DNA of 64,000 nucleotides from Warburgia ugandensis. Taxonomy: Eukaryota; Streptophyta; Magnoliopsida; Canellales; Canellaceae. The translations under genes and the position numbers were made by a program. Under the pieces are notes generated by a model, which saw only the letters and a program-made list of their open reading frames with translations, made no database searches and was not told the DNA's origin. Each line of letters starts with the position of its first letter. Position 1 is the stretch's first letter. Location of the stretch: assembly GCA_035236585.1 (NCBI GenBank), contig CP141128.1, positions 25,449,618 through 25,513,617 of the forward strand, written 5' to 3'. Shown here piece by piece: positions 36,001 to 46,663 of the stretch.

Positions 36001-37449
36001 CAGATATATGTTGATCGAGACTATGGCAGATTTCAAGCAGTAAGAATACCTTATTAAGGTAGGTGGATTATTAAGAATGCCTTTACATGAAGATACATGT
36101 CTAATACATGATCTTATGTTTTGAAGTATTGACATGTATGATACCAATATATTAAGGTAAATACCTCAAATTGAAATATGATCCAACCAAATGATGAGGA
36201 AAATAAGTATTAAATAGTCAAGTTGAGAATTGAGAACAACCCTAAGTGAATAGGAAAGTAGAAAATATTCCAGTCCTAGATAAACATACAGATAGTCTGA
36301 TATGTATAAGTATTATTTTACATACAAGCTTGCAGGCTTGTGGTTTTATTTTAAACAGGCATAGGCCTGGGGATGCTATGCTAGGAGAGTTAAGAGGGTT
36401 TGGCCACCCACTCTCTGAAACTTAATGATATTGAATACCAAGCCTAAGAAAGGCTAAAAGTCGGGCGGGGCATTTATGGGAAGGCCACCACTGTGATAGC
36501 TGTGGTCCTCCCATATGGGCATGGATATTGTAATTTCCATTGAGAATGGTATAAGTGGATTATTGAACAGTTATCCGGGCGCGCTGTATGGATCAGACTG
36601 CAAGCATAGTAGTCCTTGATTATTTTGCATTATGATGCATATGAAATGGCGTAGTGAAATGCCTTAAGGGATGACATGATGAAATGTCAAGTAATTGTAT
36701 ATTACCAATATTTTTCCCAAGAAGGAAAATTCCCTGTATAATCACTGGCTGAGATACAAATCTCCTATAATGAAAGGAGTTGATCAGCTTTGTATAGAAA
36801 TGATTCTTGATTATTTTTACAATTTTAACGAATTTGTCCTTATACAATATGTATGTATAAAGGTGAACACAAATGACAAGAAAATGAGATGTCCTTATAA
36901 CTAATAGTTATCTATGAATGTGTTTATGATAGAACGAATTATGGGATACTTGAATATTGAGATTATACTGTCAATAACATACATTCTTATCCCCTACCAA
37001 GCATAGCTTGTTGAGATATTGTAAATGTTCGAATGTTTGCAATATCTCAGATACAGAGAAGGAGACTTAGGAGCTCAAGACTTGAAGAACAATTGAAGAA
37101 TAAGTAATCAGGATATATCCCTTGAAACATTGTATTAGAACATGTATTGAATTTTGAACTTTGTAATTTGGATTGTATATGTGAACAAGTATTGTAAGGA
37201 TACAATGGGCTGTGTACTGTGAACCACTAGATGGATCTTGAAGTTTAATAAAAGCATATTCTTTCAATGGAATTTTCTCTTATACAAAATTCTACTTATG
37301 TTATGTATGAGGTGGTGACTTAGGTTTTACAAAACAAATTCTAAAGAAAAGAATTTTCACTGCTTTGGTTTGGGAATTTTTTTTTACTCTAAGGGCTCTA
37401 TCTTTACAAAATGTATTATAAAATGTGTTATAAAAACCGGATCGCCACA
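33038..37449 (+). mobile_element. Large non-coding LTR-type element X2 nested in M
   Basis: Starts TGTAATGACCATG and ends GGATCGCCACA; 4412 bp; flanked by a perfect TAAAG duplication (33033-33037 and 37450-37454). Collinear with X1 and X3 over most of its length: the GGAACAAGAGACCTAAA segment near 33727, CTGGTAGGT (33954-33962), GGGCCCAGATCAAATCTGG near 34208, and the AGGCTAAAAGTCGGG and GGATCAGACTG segments near 36450 and 36590. It lacks the CpG-rich cassette and the inverted fragment. No protein coding capacity was seen. Its insertion in M makes it younger than M. Confidence 0.83.
34792..34897. repeat. Local tandem duplication, 53-bp unit, in X2
   Basis: Two adjacent copies of a segment containing TTTTATTGGATATAGAAGTG, offset 53 bp. 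Not present in X1 or X3, so specific to this copy. Confidence 0.8.
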
Positions 37450-37454
37450 TAAAG

Positions 37455-37830
37455 TCTCATTAGGTCCGCGTGTCCCAATTCCCAGGACACTCATGCATCC
37501 TGGTTGAACCACGACCGGCTCACGTGCTTGCGTGCCCAAAGGCCATGCCAGGGACCGCATTTTGCACGCGCACATGCATGTTCAAGCGACGCGCTATGAC
37601 GTGCATCCTGGATGGCATCGCACAGACGCGCCTTTTGTGTAGCATGGTGCATCTCAGCTCCCAGGGCACCCCGTGCATCCTGGTCGAGCTAGGACCCATG
37701 CCCCACATCATGCGCACACCCGAAGGCCACACCTGGGATAGTGTACTCATTGTCGTACGCCTGGAACCCATCCCAGGGACCCTGTCCTAGCCGCACGTGG
37801 AGCATGGCATCCCTGGGATGCTTGGTTCGT
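37455..37830 (-). other. CpG-rich leader of element M with internal direct repeats
   Basis: GC-rich block with two related segments, each with a CCCAGG(A/G)CAC...GTGCATCCTGGT-like core, near 37480 and 37663. The P copy has the same pair in opposite orientation (near 39591 and 39773). It lies between the TATA box and GGTAGGT and is likely transcribed leader. Open frames here are due to composition. Confidence 0.6.
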
Positions 37831-38207
37831 ACAGGATCGGATGGAACTAGCTTCGTCTTCTCCAGTTGGAAAAGACCAGATCAGGCATGGATCTGGCCTG
37901 GGGAAGTGAAACAGAGAGAAAGGCAAAGAGGGGCTTACCAACGTAGTCGAGGATGCCCTCCTTCGGTTGGGGCACCTCCCTCTTTCCGCCTGAAAACCTC
38001 ATGTTCGCCAGAAATCGTGAAGAGGAAGGTCCCAATGTCGATCAATACCGAGAAAAGAGGGGAATGGGGAGATGGGTAAAGGAATGGCCGGCCTGACTTG
38101 GGCTTGGCCGTTGCCGGAATCAGAGAGAACTGGGTTTCCAATTTTTGCCTGAAACCCCAGTCCCAAACGACTGAAAAAATGTGATTTTGAAGAGGGGGGA
38201 GATGGGG

Positions 38208-38216
38208 TATTTATAG
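38208..38216 (-). promoter_or_regulatory. TATA box of element M
   Basis: Plus strand TATTTATAG, minus strand CTATAAATA, followed on the minus strand by CCCCATCTCC, as in copy P. Confidence 0.72.
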
Positions 38217-38354
38217 GGGGAAGAAGGCGGTGCCCCTCAATGGGGGTGCCGCCATTTCCCATGGTGTTTTCTAGAAAAATCGTGAAAAGAGGGTTTCTGG
38301 AGAAATCTAGAGCTGGAAGACGACAAGGGGTGCCGTTATCAAAACGGCCCCCTG

Positions 38355-38625
38355 CGGGGCTCAATGGAGCAACAACCTTAAAATTTTACTATTCAATGAT
38401 CTATTTACGAGATTTCAAGAAGTATATCTTTTAATAGGAAAATTATTTAGAACTAAAATGGAAACCATTGGATAGTACTTACAAAATGGAATTCAATGAG
38501 TGAAAGATCGCTAAAAATAAAGTCTGTATGGAGACGTTATGCGTCCTCAAAGTCTAGGCTATTTTAGTAATTAAAAGTGAAAAAAAAAACATAGAAACCA
38601 CAGGCGGCCATTTTGATAATGGTGG
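38355..38625 (+). repeat. Satellite island between inverted LTR copies
   Basis: Contains the end of one unit (to 38367) and a long unit from 38368, interrupted after the dyad at 38625 by element P. This unit resumes at 41469-41478, giving 268 bp in total, as expected for an L unit. Confidence 0.9.
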
Positions 38626-39016
38626 TGTAACGCCTGAGCAATTTACCCTATTTTGGACATTCTATAAGAAATGAACTGTGTTGAATGTTTTACCTTATTT
38701 AAAATAGTAACCGAAGGAATTTGTGAGGAACTTAGTACCATTAGATTCTCCTCCAAAAATGGAATCCAATGCCTCAAAGAACGCCAAAAACGGAGTTCGT
38801 ATGAAGAAGTTACGACCATTTAAAAATTAGGGGTATTTTTGTAAATTAAACAGAAAACGAAAAAAAGAACGAAAAGTGCAGGGGGCCGTTTTGATAATGG
38901 CACCCCCTATCGTCTTCCACCTCTAGATTTCTCTAGAAACCCTTTTCTCCTGATTTCTCAAGAACACACCAGGGGAAATGGCGGCACTGCCATTGAGGGG
39001 CACCGCCTTCTCCCCT

Positions 39017-39025
39017 CTATAAAAG
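39017..39025 (+). promoter_or_regulatory. TATA box of solo LTR P
   Basis: CTATAAAAG followed by CCCCATCTCCC; about 390 bp from the LTR start. Confidence 0.75.
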
Positions 39026-39416
39026 CCCCATCTCCCCCCTCAGGAAAACATGATTTTCCGGCCATTTTGAGACTGGGGTTTCTTGCAAAATCAGAAACCC
39101 ATCTCAAGCCAATCATCCTTGAGTTTTCCGGCAACGGCCAGGCCCAAGTTAGGCCGGGCATTCCTTTACCCGTCTCGCCATTCCCCTCTCTTCTCTTTTC
39201 TAGTCTTGACAATGGGGTTGTTACCTTCATTGAGTTTTCAAGCGACAGAGGGTTTCAGAACTAGAACGAGGGTTCTACCACTAGCAATAGGTGCTCGAAG
39301 GCTACCCAGGTAAGCCGGCTTTCCCTCTCTCTTGGGTTCTTCCCCCTTTCAGGCTAGATCCGTGCTAGATCTAGCGTTTCCAACAGGTTTTCTAGCTAGA
39401 TTTCCTGGCCAAAAAA

Positions 39417-39830
39417 TGCTCCAAACCGGTTCCAGCCGGCCCTGCACGAACAAGGCATCCCAGGGACGCCATGCTCCATGTACACCAGGGACAGGGTCCC
39501 TGGGATGGGTTTCGGGTGTACGACAGTGCATACACTATCCCACGTTCGGCCTTCGGGTGCGCGCGCAACATGGGGCACGGGTCTTGGCTCGACCAAGATG
39601 CACGGGGTGCCTTGGGAGCTAAGATGCACCATGCTACACCAAAGGTGTGTCCGTGCAATGGCATTTAGGATGCGCGTCATAGCGCGTCCCTTGAGCATGT
39701 ATGTGCGCGTGCAAAATGCGGTCCTTGGCACGGCCTTTGGGCTCGCACGCACATGAGGCGGTCGCGGTTCAACCAGGATGCACGGGTGTCCTGGGAACTG
39801 GGACACACGGACCTAATGAGACTTTAAAGT
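39417..39830 (+). other. CpG-rich leader of solo LTR P
   Basis: Counterpart of 37455-37830 on the other strand, rich in CG and GCGC, ending at ACCTAATGAGACTTTAAAG. The spot after GACTTTAAAG corresponds to the X2 insertion site in M. Confidence 0.6.
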
Positions 39831-41052
39831 TAGGATCAGAGGACAATTTACAGAGTTTAACTATTGAATAATAGATCCATATCATAGGATCTAGCCTGAC
39901 AATGAATTACGCAAGGACCATGGACCCTGAAAGTTAGGTCTAGCAATCTAATGTCTAAATAGAATGAAATTGATAAGGACTGCTTGTATCCATTCACACC
40001 CGGGAGTTTATAAATGAGACCCAAGGACGGGTTAAGTGATAAAGGACATGACTCCAGGAGACTTTGAGGTAGGTGCTCTATCGCTACTAGACTTTTAACA
40101 AAAAGAGAGAGCCCATGATTGTTTTGAATGCATGTTTTAAGTATAAATTATATGACTTATTTAGCATGACTTATTTTATGACTTGTTTAGCATATAAATG
40201 AATTCAACATGCATATGATAAATACATTATGCATAGACATGTTTTGCAAACAATTGCATGTATTGCATGATTTGTGAGCATTGAGTTCTTGAAAAATTGC
40301 ATGTCCTTGAGGGTTACCAAAAGACGCTGGAGTGCCCAAAAGACGCTGGGTAGGCAGTTGTGAGGGCCAAGCAGTTGTGAGGGACCCAAAGAGGACAGGT
40401 TTTGAAAAATACATTGTGCATATATTGCCAAGACATGTGCTACATGCATAGATTGCATGATAAGTGTAGCCTTGACCGATGAGGGCGCGCTGATGAGCCG
40501 ATGAGGGCGGGCCAGAGAGAGCTGACAGGCTTTTAGGCTGGCAGGCTTCTAGGCTGTTAGGCTTCTAGGGAAGGTTATGACTTTGAATGCGATACTAGCA
40601 TGAGCAGATTTTATGCATTGCATGCTTATTTTGCAACCAATTTTATAAATTGCATGATTTACAACGAAGAAGTGTCATATGTCCCGTGGAGGCATATGAC
40701 CCTGTGTCCCTAGGTACCTGGGGACCACACGGCGGCGAAGTTGTGGGCATAGTTGAGCCCTATGGTTTGAGGATTTACTTGCATTGCATATGCCATGACA
40801 TGAGGTTGGTCGACCATACCAGATATCCATGAGTTGGATTTACTTGAGCATCTTATGCATATTATTATGTTTATGATATATATGATACTTTTGACTTGGA
40901 TTATGCGATTCTTTAAGTCGTTAGTATTCCCATTTGACAATGGTTTTTAATATCGACATTGAACATGAGTGTTCAAACATGCACATGTTTTAAAGAGCAT
41001 ATGATTTTAAACATAGCATGCATTGTAAAACTAGTAGTGATAGACTCCTACT

Positions 41053-41069
41053 GAGTATAGTATATACTC
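41053..41069. other. Conserved 17-bp palindrome in P
   Basis: GAGTATA-GTA-TATACTC, same as in the chromovirus LTR S2. Confidence 0.7.
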
Positions 41070-41654
41070 ACCCTATCCTTAACATTTTTCAGGATAGCTC
41101 CATTCACGACTAGAAGATGCCTATGTTAGTGCTAACGAGCAAGTAAATGAAAAGGAGACAATTATACATGTAAGTAAACACTCTACCCTTTGGACATGTA
41201 TTTGTATTTAATTATAGTTGGGCTGTGTGTTGTGACTGGATAGACCTGGGGAAAAACATTTATGATTTCGGAAGTTTTGTAAAAACTACTTTGGTTGTTG
41301 TGAAAGCAAATGACACTCGGGGTTTTCAAAATGAGTTTAAAACTAAAGATTTTCCACTGCATTGCATGGTTTTTATAAAATGGTTTTCAAATAGGGATGC
41401 ATCATGCCTTAGGAAATTTAGATCTTGCATTTAAAAATGCATGGGAAAACCCGGGTCGTCATAGGCGGGACTCGTTGGTGTAACGACCATTAGTCGTTAC
41501 TCACAAAATGAATTCAGTGAGGGAAACAATGTTGTAAATAGACTCCGTGTGAAGAAGTTATGGGACCTCAAAGTCAGGGCTATTTTGGTACTTAAATGTG
41601 AAAAGAAACATAGAAACCTCAAGAGGCCATTTCAATATTGGCGGGGATCCTTGA

Positions 41655-43582
41655 TGTAACGACCTTAAAATTTTACTATTCCAAGATCAGTTTATGAGTT
41701 TTCAAGAAGTATATCCTATGATAGGAAAATTATTTAGAACTAAAACTGAATCCATTAGATAGTGCTGAGGAAATGGAATTCAACGACCAAAAGAATGCCA
41801 AAAATAGAGTCCATATGAAGATATTATGGGGCCTCAAAGTCAGGGCTATTTCAATAATTATAAGTGGAAAAAAAATATAGAAACCTCAGGGGACCATTTT
41901 GATAGTGGGGTGGCTCACTAGTGTCACAACCATTATATATTATTTAGAAAATAGAATTCAAATAGGGAAAGAATGTTGAAAATAGAGTACGTATGAAGAA
42001 GTTATGGGACCTCAAAGTTAAGGCTATTTCGGTAATTAAAAGTGAAAAAAAAACATAGAAACCATTGAGGGCCATTTTGGTAATGGCTGGGCTCGTTGGT
42101 GTAATGACCATTAGTTGTTACTTAGAAAATACAATTCAATGAGGGAAAGAATGCTGTAAATAGACTTCGTGTGAAGAAGTTATGGGACCTCAAAATCAGG
42201 GCTATTTCTGTACTTAAAAGTGAAAAAAAATACAAAAACTTCAGGGGTCCATTTTGATAATGGCAGTGCTCGCTGGTGTAACAACCATTAGTTATTACTC
42301 AGAAAATCAAATTCAACGAGCAAAAGAATGTTGAAAATAAACTTTGTATGAAGAAGTTATGGGACCTCAAAGTCAGCGCTATTTCTGTAATTAAAAGTTG
42401 AAGAAAAGCATAGAGGCCACAGGGAGCCATTTTGATAATGGTAGGGCTCGCTGGTGTAACAACCTTAAAATTTTACTATTCCATAATCAATTTTTGAGTT
42501 TTGAAGAACACAAACAGAAACCATTAGATAGTAATCGGGAAATGGAAATCAACAAGCAAAAGAATGCTGAAAATAAAGTTCGTATGAAGAAGTTATGGGA
42601 CGTGAAAGTCAAGGTTATTTTGGTATTTAAAAGTGAAAAAAAAAACATAAAAACCTCAAGTGTCCATTTTGATAATGGCAGGGCTCGCTGGTGTAAGTCA
42701 CATGACATTACTCATAAAATCAAATTCAACATGCAAAAGAATGCTAAAAATAGAGTCCGTATGAAGAAGTTATGGGACCTCAAAATGTGGGCTATATCTG
42801 TAATTAAAAGTTAAAGAAAAACATAGAAACCTCAGGGAGCCATTTTGATAATGGCGGTGTTCGCTGGTGTAACAACCTTAAAATTTTACTATTCCATGAT
42901 CAGTTTATGAGCTTTCAAGAATATATCTTTTAATATGAAAATTATTTAGAACTAAAACCACAACCATTCGATAGTACTCAGGAAATGGAATTCAATGAGC
43001 GATAGAATGCAAAAAATAGATTCCGTACAAAGAAGTTATGGGACCACAAAGTCAGGGTTATTTCGATAATTAAAAGTGAAAAAAAAAACATATAAGCCTT
43101 AGGTGGCCATTTTGATAATGGCGGGGCTCGCTGGAGCAACAACCTTAAAATTTTACTATTCAATGATCAATTTACGAGTTTTGAAGAAGTATATCTTTTA
43201 ATAGGAAAATTATTTAGAACTAAAACAGTAACCATTAGATAGTACTTAGAAAATAAAATTCAATGAGAAAAAGAATGCTGAAAATAGAGTCCGTATGAAG
43301 AAATTATGGGAGCTCAAAGTCACAGCTATTTCAGTAATTAAAAGTGAAAAGAAAAAAGTAGAAACCACAGGGGGCGATTTTGATAATGGCGGGGCTCATT
43401 GGTGCAACAACCATTAGTTGTTACTCAGAAAATAGAATTCAACGAGCAAAAGAATGCAAAAAATAGACTCCGTATGAGGAAGTTATGGGACCTCAAAGTC
43501 AGGGCTATTTCGGTACTTAAAATTGAAAAAAAAAAACGTAGAAACCACAAGAAGCCATTTCAATAATAGCAGGGCTAGCTAG
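41655..43582 (+). repeat. Nine-monomer higher-order repeat (1928 bp)
   Basis: Order L'-S-S-S-M-S-L-L-S with unit lengths 267, 178, 177, 178, 237, 176, 267, 268 and 180. The following unit at 43583 is again L'. The copy at 18157-19818 has the same order with one L missing. Confidence 0.8.
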
Positions 43583-45338
43583 TGTAATGACCTTAAAATT
43601 TTACTATTCCATGATCAGTTTATGAGTTTTCAAGAAGTATATCCTTTGATAGGAAAATTATTTAGAACTAAAACTGAATCCATTAGATAGTATTGAGGAA
43701 ATGGAATTCAACGAGCGAAGGAATGCTGAAAATAGAGTCCGTATGAAGATGTTATGGGGCCTCAAAGTCAGGGCTATTTCAATAATTATAAGTGAAGAAA
43801 AAACATAGAAACCTCAGGGGACCATTTTGATAGTGGGATGGCTCACTAGTGTAACAACCACTAGATATTACATAGAAAATAGAATTCAACGAGCTAAAGA
43901 ATGCTGAAAATAGAGTCCATATGAAGAAGTTATGGGACCTCAAAGTCAACACACAAAAGAATGCTCAAAAATAGAGTCCATATGAAGAAGTAATGGGACC
44001 TTAAAGTAAGGACTATTTCAGTAATTAAAATTTAAAGAAAAACAGAGAAACCTCAGGGAGCCATTTTGGTAATGGCGTGGCTTGCTGGTCTAACAACCTT
44101 AAAATTTTACTATTCCATGATCAGTTTACGAATTTTCAAGAATTATATCTTTTAATAGGAAAATTATTAGAACTAAAACTAAAACCATTGGATAGTACTC
44201 AAGAAATGGAACTCAACGAGTGAAAGAATGCGGAAAATAGATTTCGTCTGAAGAAGTTATTGGACCACAAAGTCAGGGCTATTTCGATAATTAAAAGAGA
44301 AAAAAAAAACACATAGAAACCTTAGGTGGCCATTCTGATTATGGCGGGGCTCGCTGGCACAGCAAACTTAAAATTTTACTATTCAATGATCAATTTACGA
44401 TTCCTCAAGAAGTGTATCTTTTAATAGGAAAATTATTTAGAACTAAAATGGAAACCATTGGATAGTACTTAGAAAATGGAATTCAATGAGGGAAAGATTG
44501 CTGAAAATAAAGTCCGTATGAAGAAGTTATGCGACCTCATAGTCAAGGCTATTTTGGTAATTAAAAGTGAAAAAAAAAATAGAAACCACAGGGGGCAATT
44601 TTGATAATGGTGGGGCTCGTTGGTGTAGCGACCATTAGTCGTTACTCAGAAAATAGAATTCAACGAGGGAAAGAATGTTGTAAATAGACTCCGCGTGAAG
44701 AAGTTATGGGACCTCAAAGTCAGGGCTATTTTGGTACTTAAAAGTGAAAAAAAACATAGAAACCTTAGGGGTCCATTTTAATAATGGCAAGGTGGGAAAG
44801 AATGCTAAAATAGAATCTATATGAAGAAGTTATGGGACCTCAAAGTCAGGGCTATTTTTGTAATTAAAGTTAAAGAACAACGTAGAAACCTCAGGGAGCT
44901 GTTTTGATAATGGCAGGGCTCGCATGTGTAATAACCTTAAAATTTTACTATCCCATAATCAGTTTTTGAGCTTTCAAGAACTCAAGAGAAACCTTTAAAT
45001 AGTACTCAGGAAATGGAAATCAACGAGCTAAAGAATACTGAAAATAGAGTCCGTATGAAGAAGTTATGGGACCTCAAAGTCAAGGCTATTTCGATAATTA
45101 AAAGTGAAAAAAAACATAGAAACCTCAAGGGTCCATTTTGATAATGGCAGGGCTTGTTGGTGTAGTAACAACTAGACATTACTCGAAAAATCAAATTCAA
45201 CACGCAAAAGAATGCTCAAAATAGAGTCGACATGAAGAAGTTATGGGACCTCAAAATAAGGGCTATTTCTGCAATTAAAAGTTAAAAAACAGCATAGAAA
45301 CCTCTGGGAGCCATTTTTCAAATGGCAGGGCTAGCTAG

Positions 45339-46663
45339 TGTGACAATCTTAAAATTTTACTATTTGATCATCAGTTTATGAGTTTTAAAGAAGTATATCT
45401 TTTAAAAGGAAAATTATTTAGAACTAAAACAGAAACCATTGGATAGTACTAAGAAAATGGAATTCAATGAGCGAAAAATACAAAAAATAGAGTCTGTATG
45501 AGGAAGTTTTGAGACCTCAAAATTAGGGCTATTTCAGTAATTAAAAGTGAATAAAAAAACATAAAAACCACAGGGGGCCATTTTGATAATGGCAGGGCTT
45601 GCTTGTGTAACAACCATTAGTTGTTACTCAGAAAATAGGATTCAACGAGCGAAAGAATGCTAAAAATAGACCCGTGTGAAGAAGTTATAGGACCTCAAAG
45701 TCAAGGCTATTTTGTTACTTAAAAGTGAAAAAAACATAGAAACCTCAGGAAGCCATTTCAATAACGGCAGGGCTCGTTGGTGTAATGACCTTAAAATTTT
45801 ACTATTCGAGCATCAGTTTATGAGTTTTAAAGAAATATATCTTTTAATAGGAAAATTATTTAGAACTAAAATAGAAGCCATTGGATAGTACTTAGAAAAT
45901 GGAATTCAATGAGCGAAAAATACAGAAAATATAGTGTATGAAGAAGTTTTGAGACCTCAAAATTAGGGCTATTTCAGTAATTAAAAGTGAATATAAAAAC
46001 ATAGAAACCACTAGGGGCCATTTTGATAATGGCAGGGCTTGCTGGTGTAACAACCATTAGTTGTTACTCAGAAAATAGAATTCAACGAGCGAAAGAATGC
46101 TAAAAATAGACCCGTGTGAAGAAGTTATAGGACCTCAAAGTCAAGGCTATTTCGGTACTTAAAAGTGAAAAAAAAATAGAAACCTTAGGAAGCCATTTCA
46201 ATAACGGCAGGGCTTGTTGGTGTAACGACCTTAAAATTTTACTATTCGATCATCAGTTTATGAGTTTTAAAGAAGTATATCTTTTAATAAGAAAATTATT
46301 TAGAACTAAAACAGAAGCCATTGGATAGTACTTAGAAAATGGAATTCAATGAGCGAAAAATACAGAAAATAGAGTCTGTATGAAGAAGTTTTGAGACCTC
46401 AAAATTAGGGCTATTTTAGTAATTAAAAGTGAATAAAAAAACATAGAAACCACTGGGGGCCATTTTGATAATGGCAGGGCTTGCTGGTGTATCAAGCATT
46501 AGTTGTTACTCATAAAATAGAAATCAACGAGTGAAAGAATGCTAAAAATAGACCCGTGTGAAAAAGTTATAGGACCTCAAAGTCAAGGCTATTTTGGTAC
46601 TTAAAAGTGAAAAAAAACATAGAAACCTTAGGAAGCCATTTCAATAATGGCAGGGCTCGTTGG
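45339..46663 (+). repeat. Three tandem copies of a 442-bp L-S satellite dimer
   Basis: Dimer starts at 45339, 45781 and 46221 (spacing 442, 440, 443 to 46664). The copies share variants rarely seen elsewhere in the array: GCGAAAAATACA, GAAGTTTTGAGACC, AGTGAATA before the A-tract, ATAGACCCGTGTG and GTTATAGGACC. This marks recent local amplification. Confidence 0.88.

Larger units (their letters stand above)
31582..38354 (-). mobile_element. 5'-truncated LTR of family P, minus strand (element M)
   Basis: Begins (its 3' end) with TATGACGACCCGGG and ends at 38354 inside its U3, beside the dyad GCCGTT-TTGAT-AACGGC. Without X2 and one TSD copy it is about 2356 bp. It matches the plus-strand copy at 38626-41463 in inverse order: TATA box (38208-38216), CpG-rich leader with direct repeats (37455-37830), GGTAGGT, the 17-bp palindrome near 31975. 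No coding sequence. The flanking satellite does not join up: about 57 bp up to the end of the satellite's own dyad is missing, so a deletion removed the LTR head and adjoining satellite together. Confidence 0.83.
38626..41463 (+). mobile_element. Solo LTR of family P, plus strand
   Basis: Starts TGTAACGCCTGAGC, ends CCCGGGTCGTCATA; 2838 bp. Flanked by GGTGG (38621-38625) and GGCGG (41464-41468), a 5-bp duplication with one later change. Removing it restores a normal 268-bp satellite unit. Its first 286 bp run parallel to a whole long satellite monomer: TGTAAC, ACCATTAGAT, AATGGAATCCAA, GAGTTCGTATGAAGAAGTTA, an A-rich tract, then CAGGGGGCC and the dyad GCCGTT-TTGAT-AATGGC (38885-38901). TATA box 39017-39025; CpG-rich leader 39417-39830; GAGGTAGGT 40067-40075; palindrome 41053-41069. 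Its 3' half resembles that of the 2.5 kb chromovirus LTRs. Confidence 0.87.

Noticed and set aside
37384-38141. Dense overlapping frames on both strands, proline/arginine rich
   Set aside because: CpG-rich leader of LTR M; frames occur in all phases, as expected from few AT-rich stop codons. Matching frames at 39330-39810 are the inverted copy P.
31582-38354. A chance duplication pair ATTTC around element M
   Set aside because: The right flank and the LTR start are deleted, so no target-site duplication can be tested.
42398-42814. Open frame of 138 codons on the plus strand across satellite units, and many similar 60-110 codon frames (KKLWD...KSEKKNIET...HFDNG type) on both strands
   Set aside because: They recur because the monomer recurs. 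Long-unit length near 267 bp (3 x 89) lets frames pass between units, but stops and indels break them at differing places, starts vary, and the monomer matches a non-coding LTR head.
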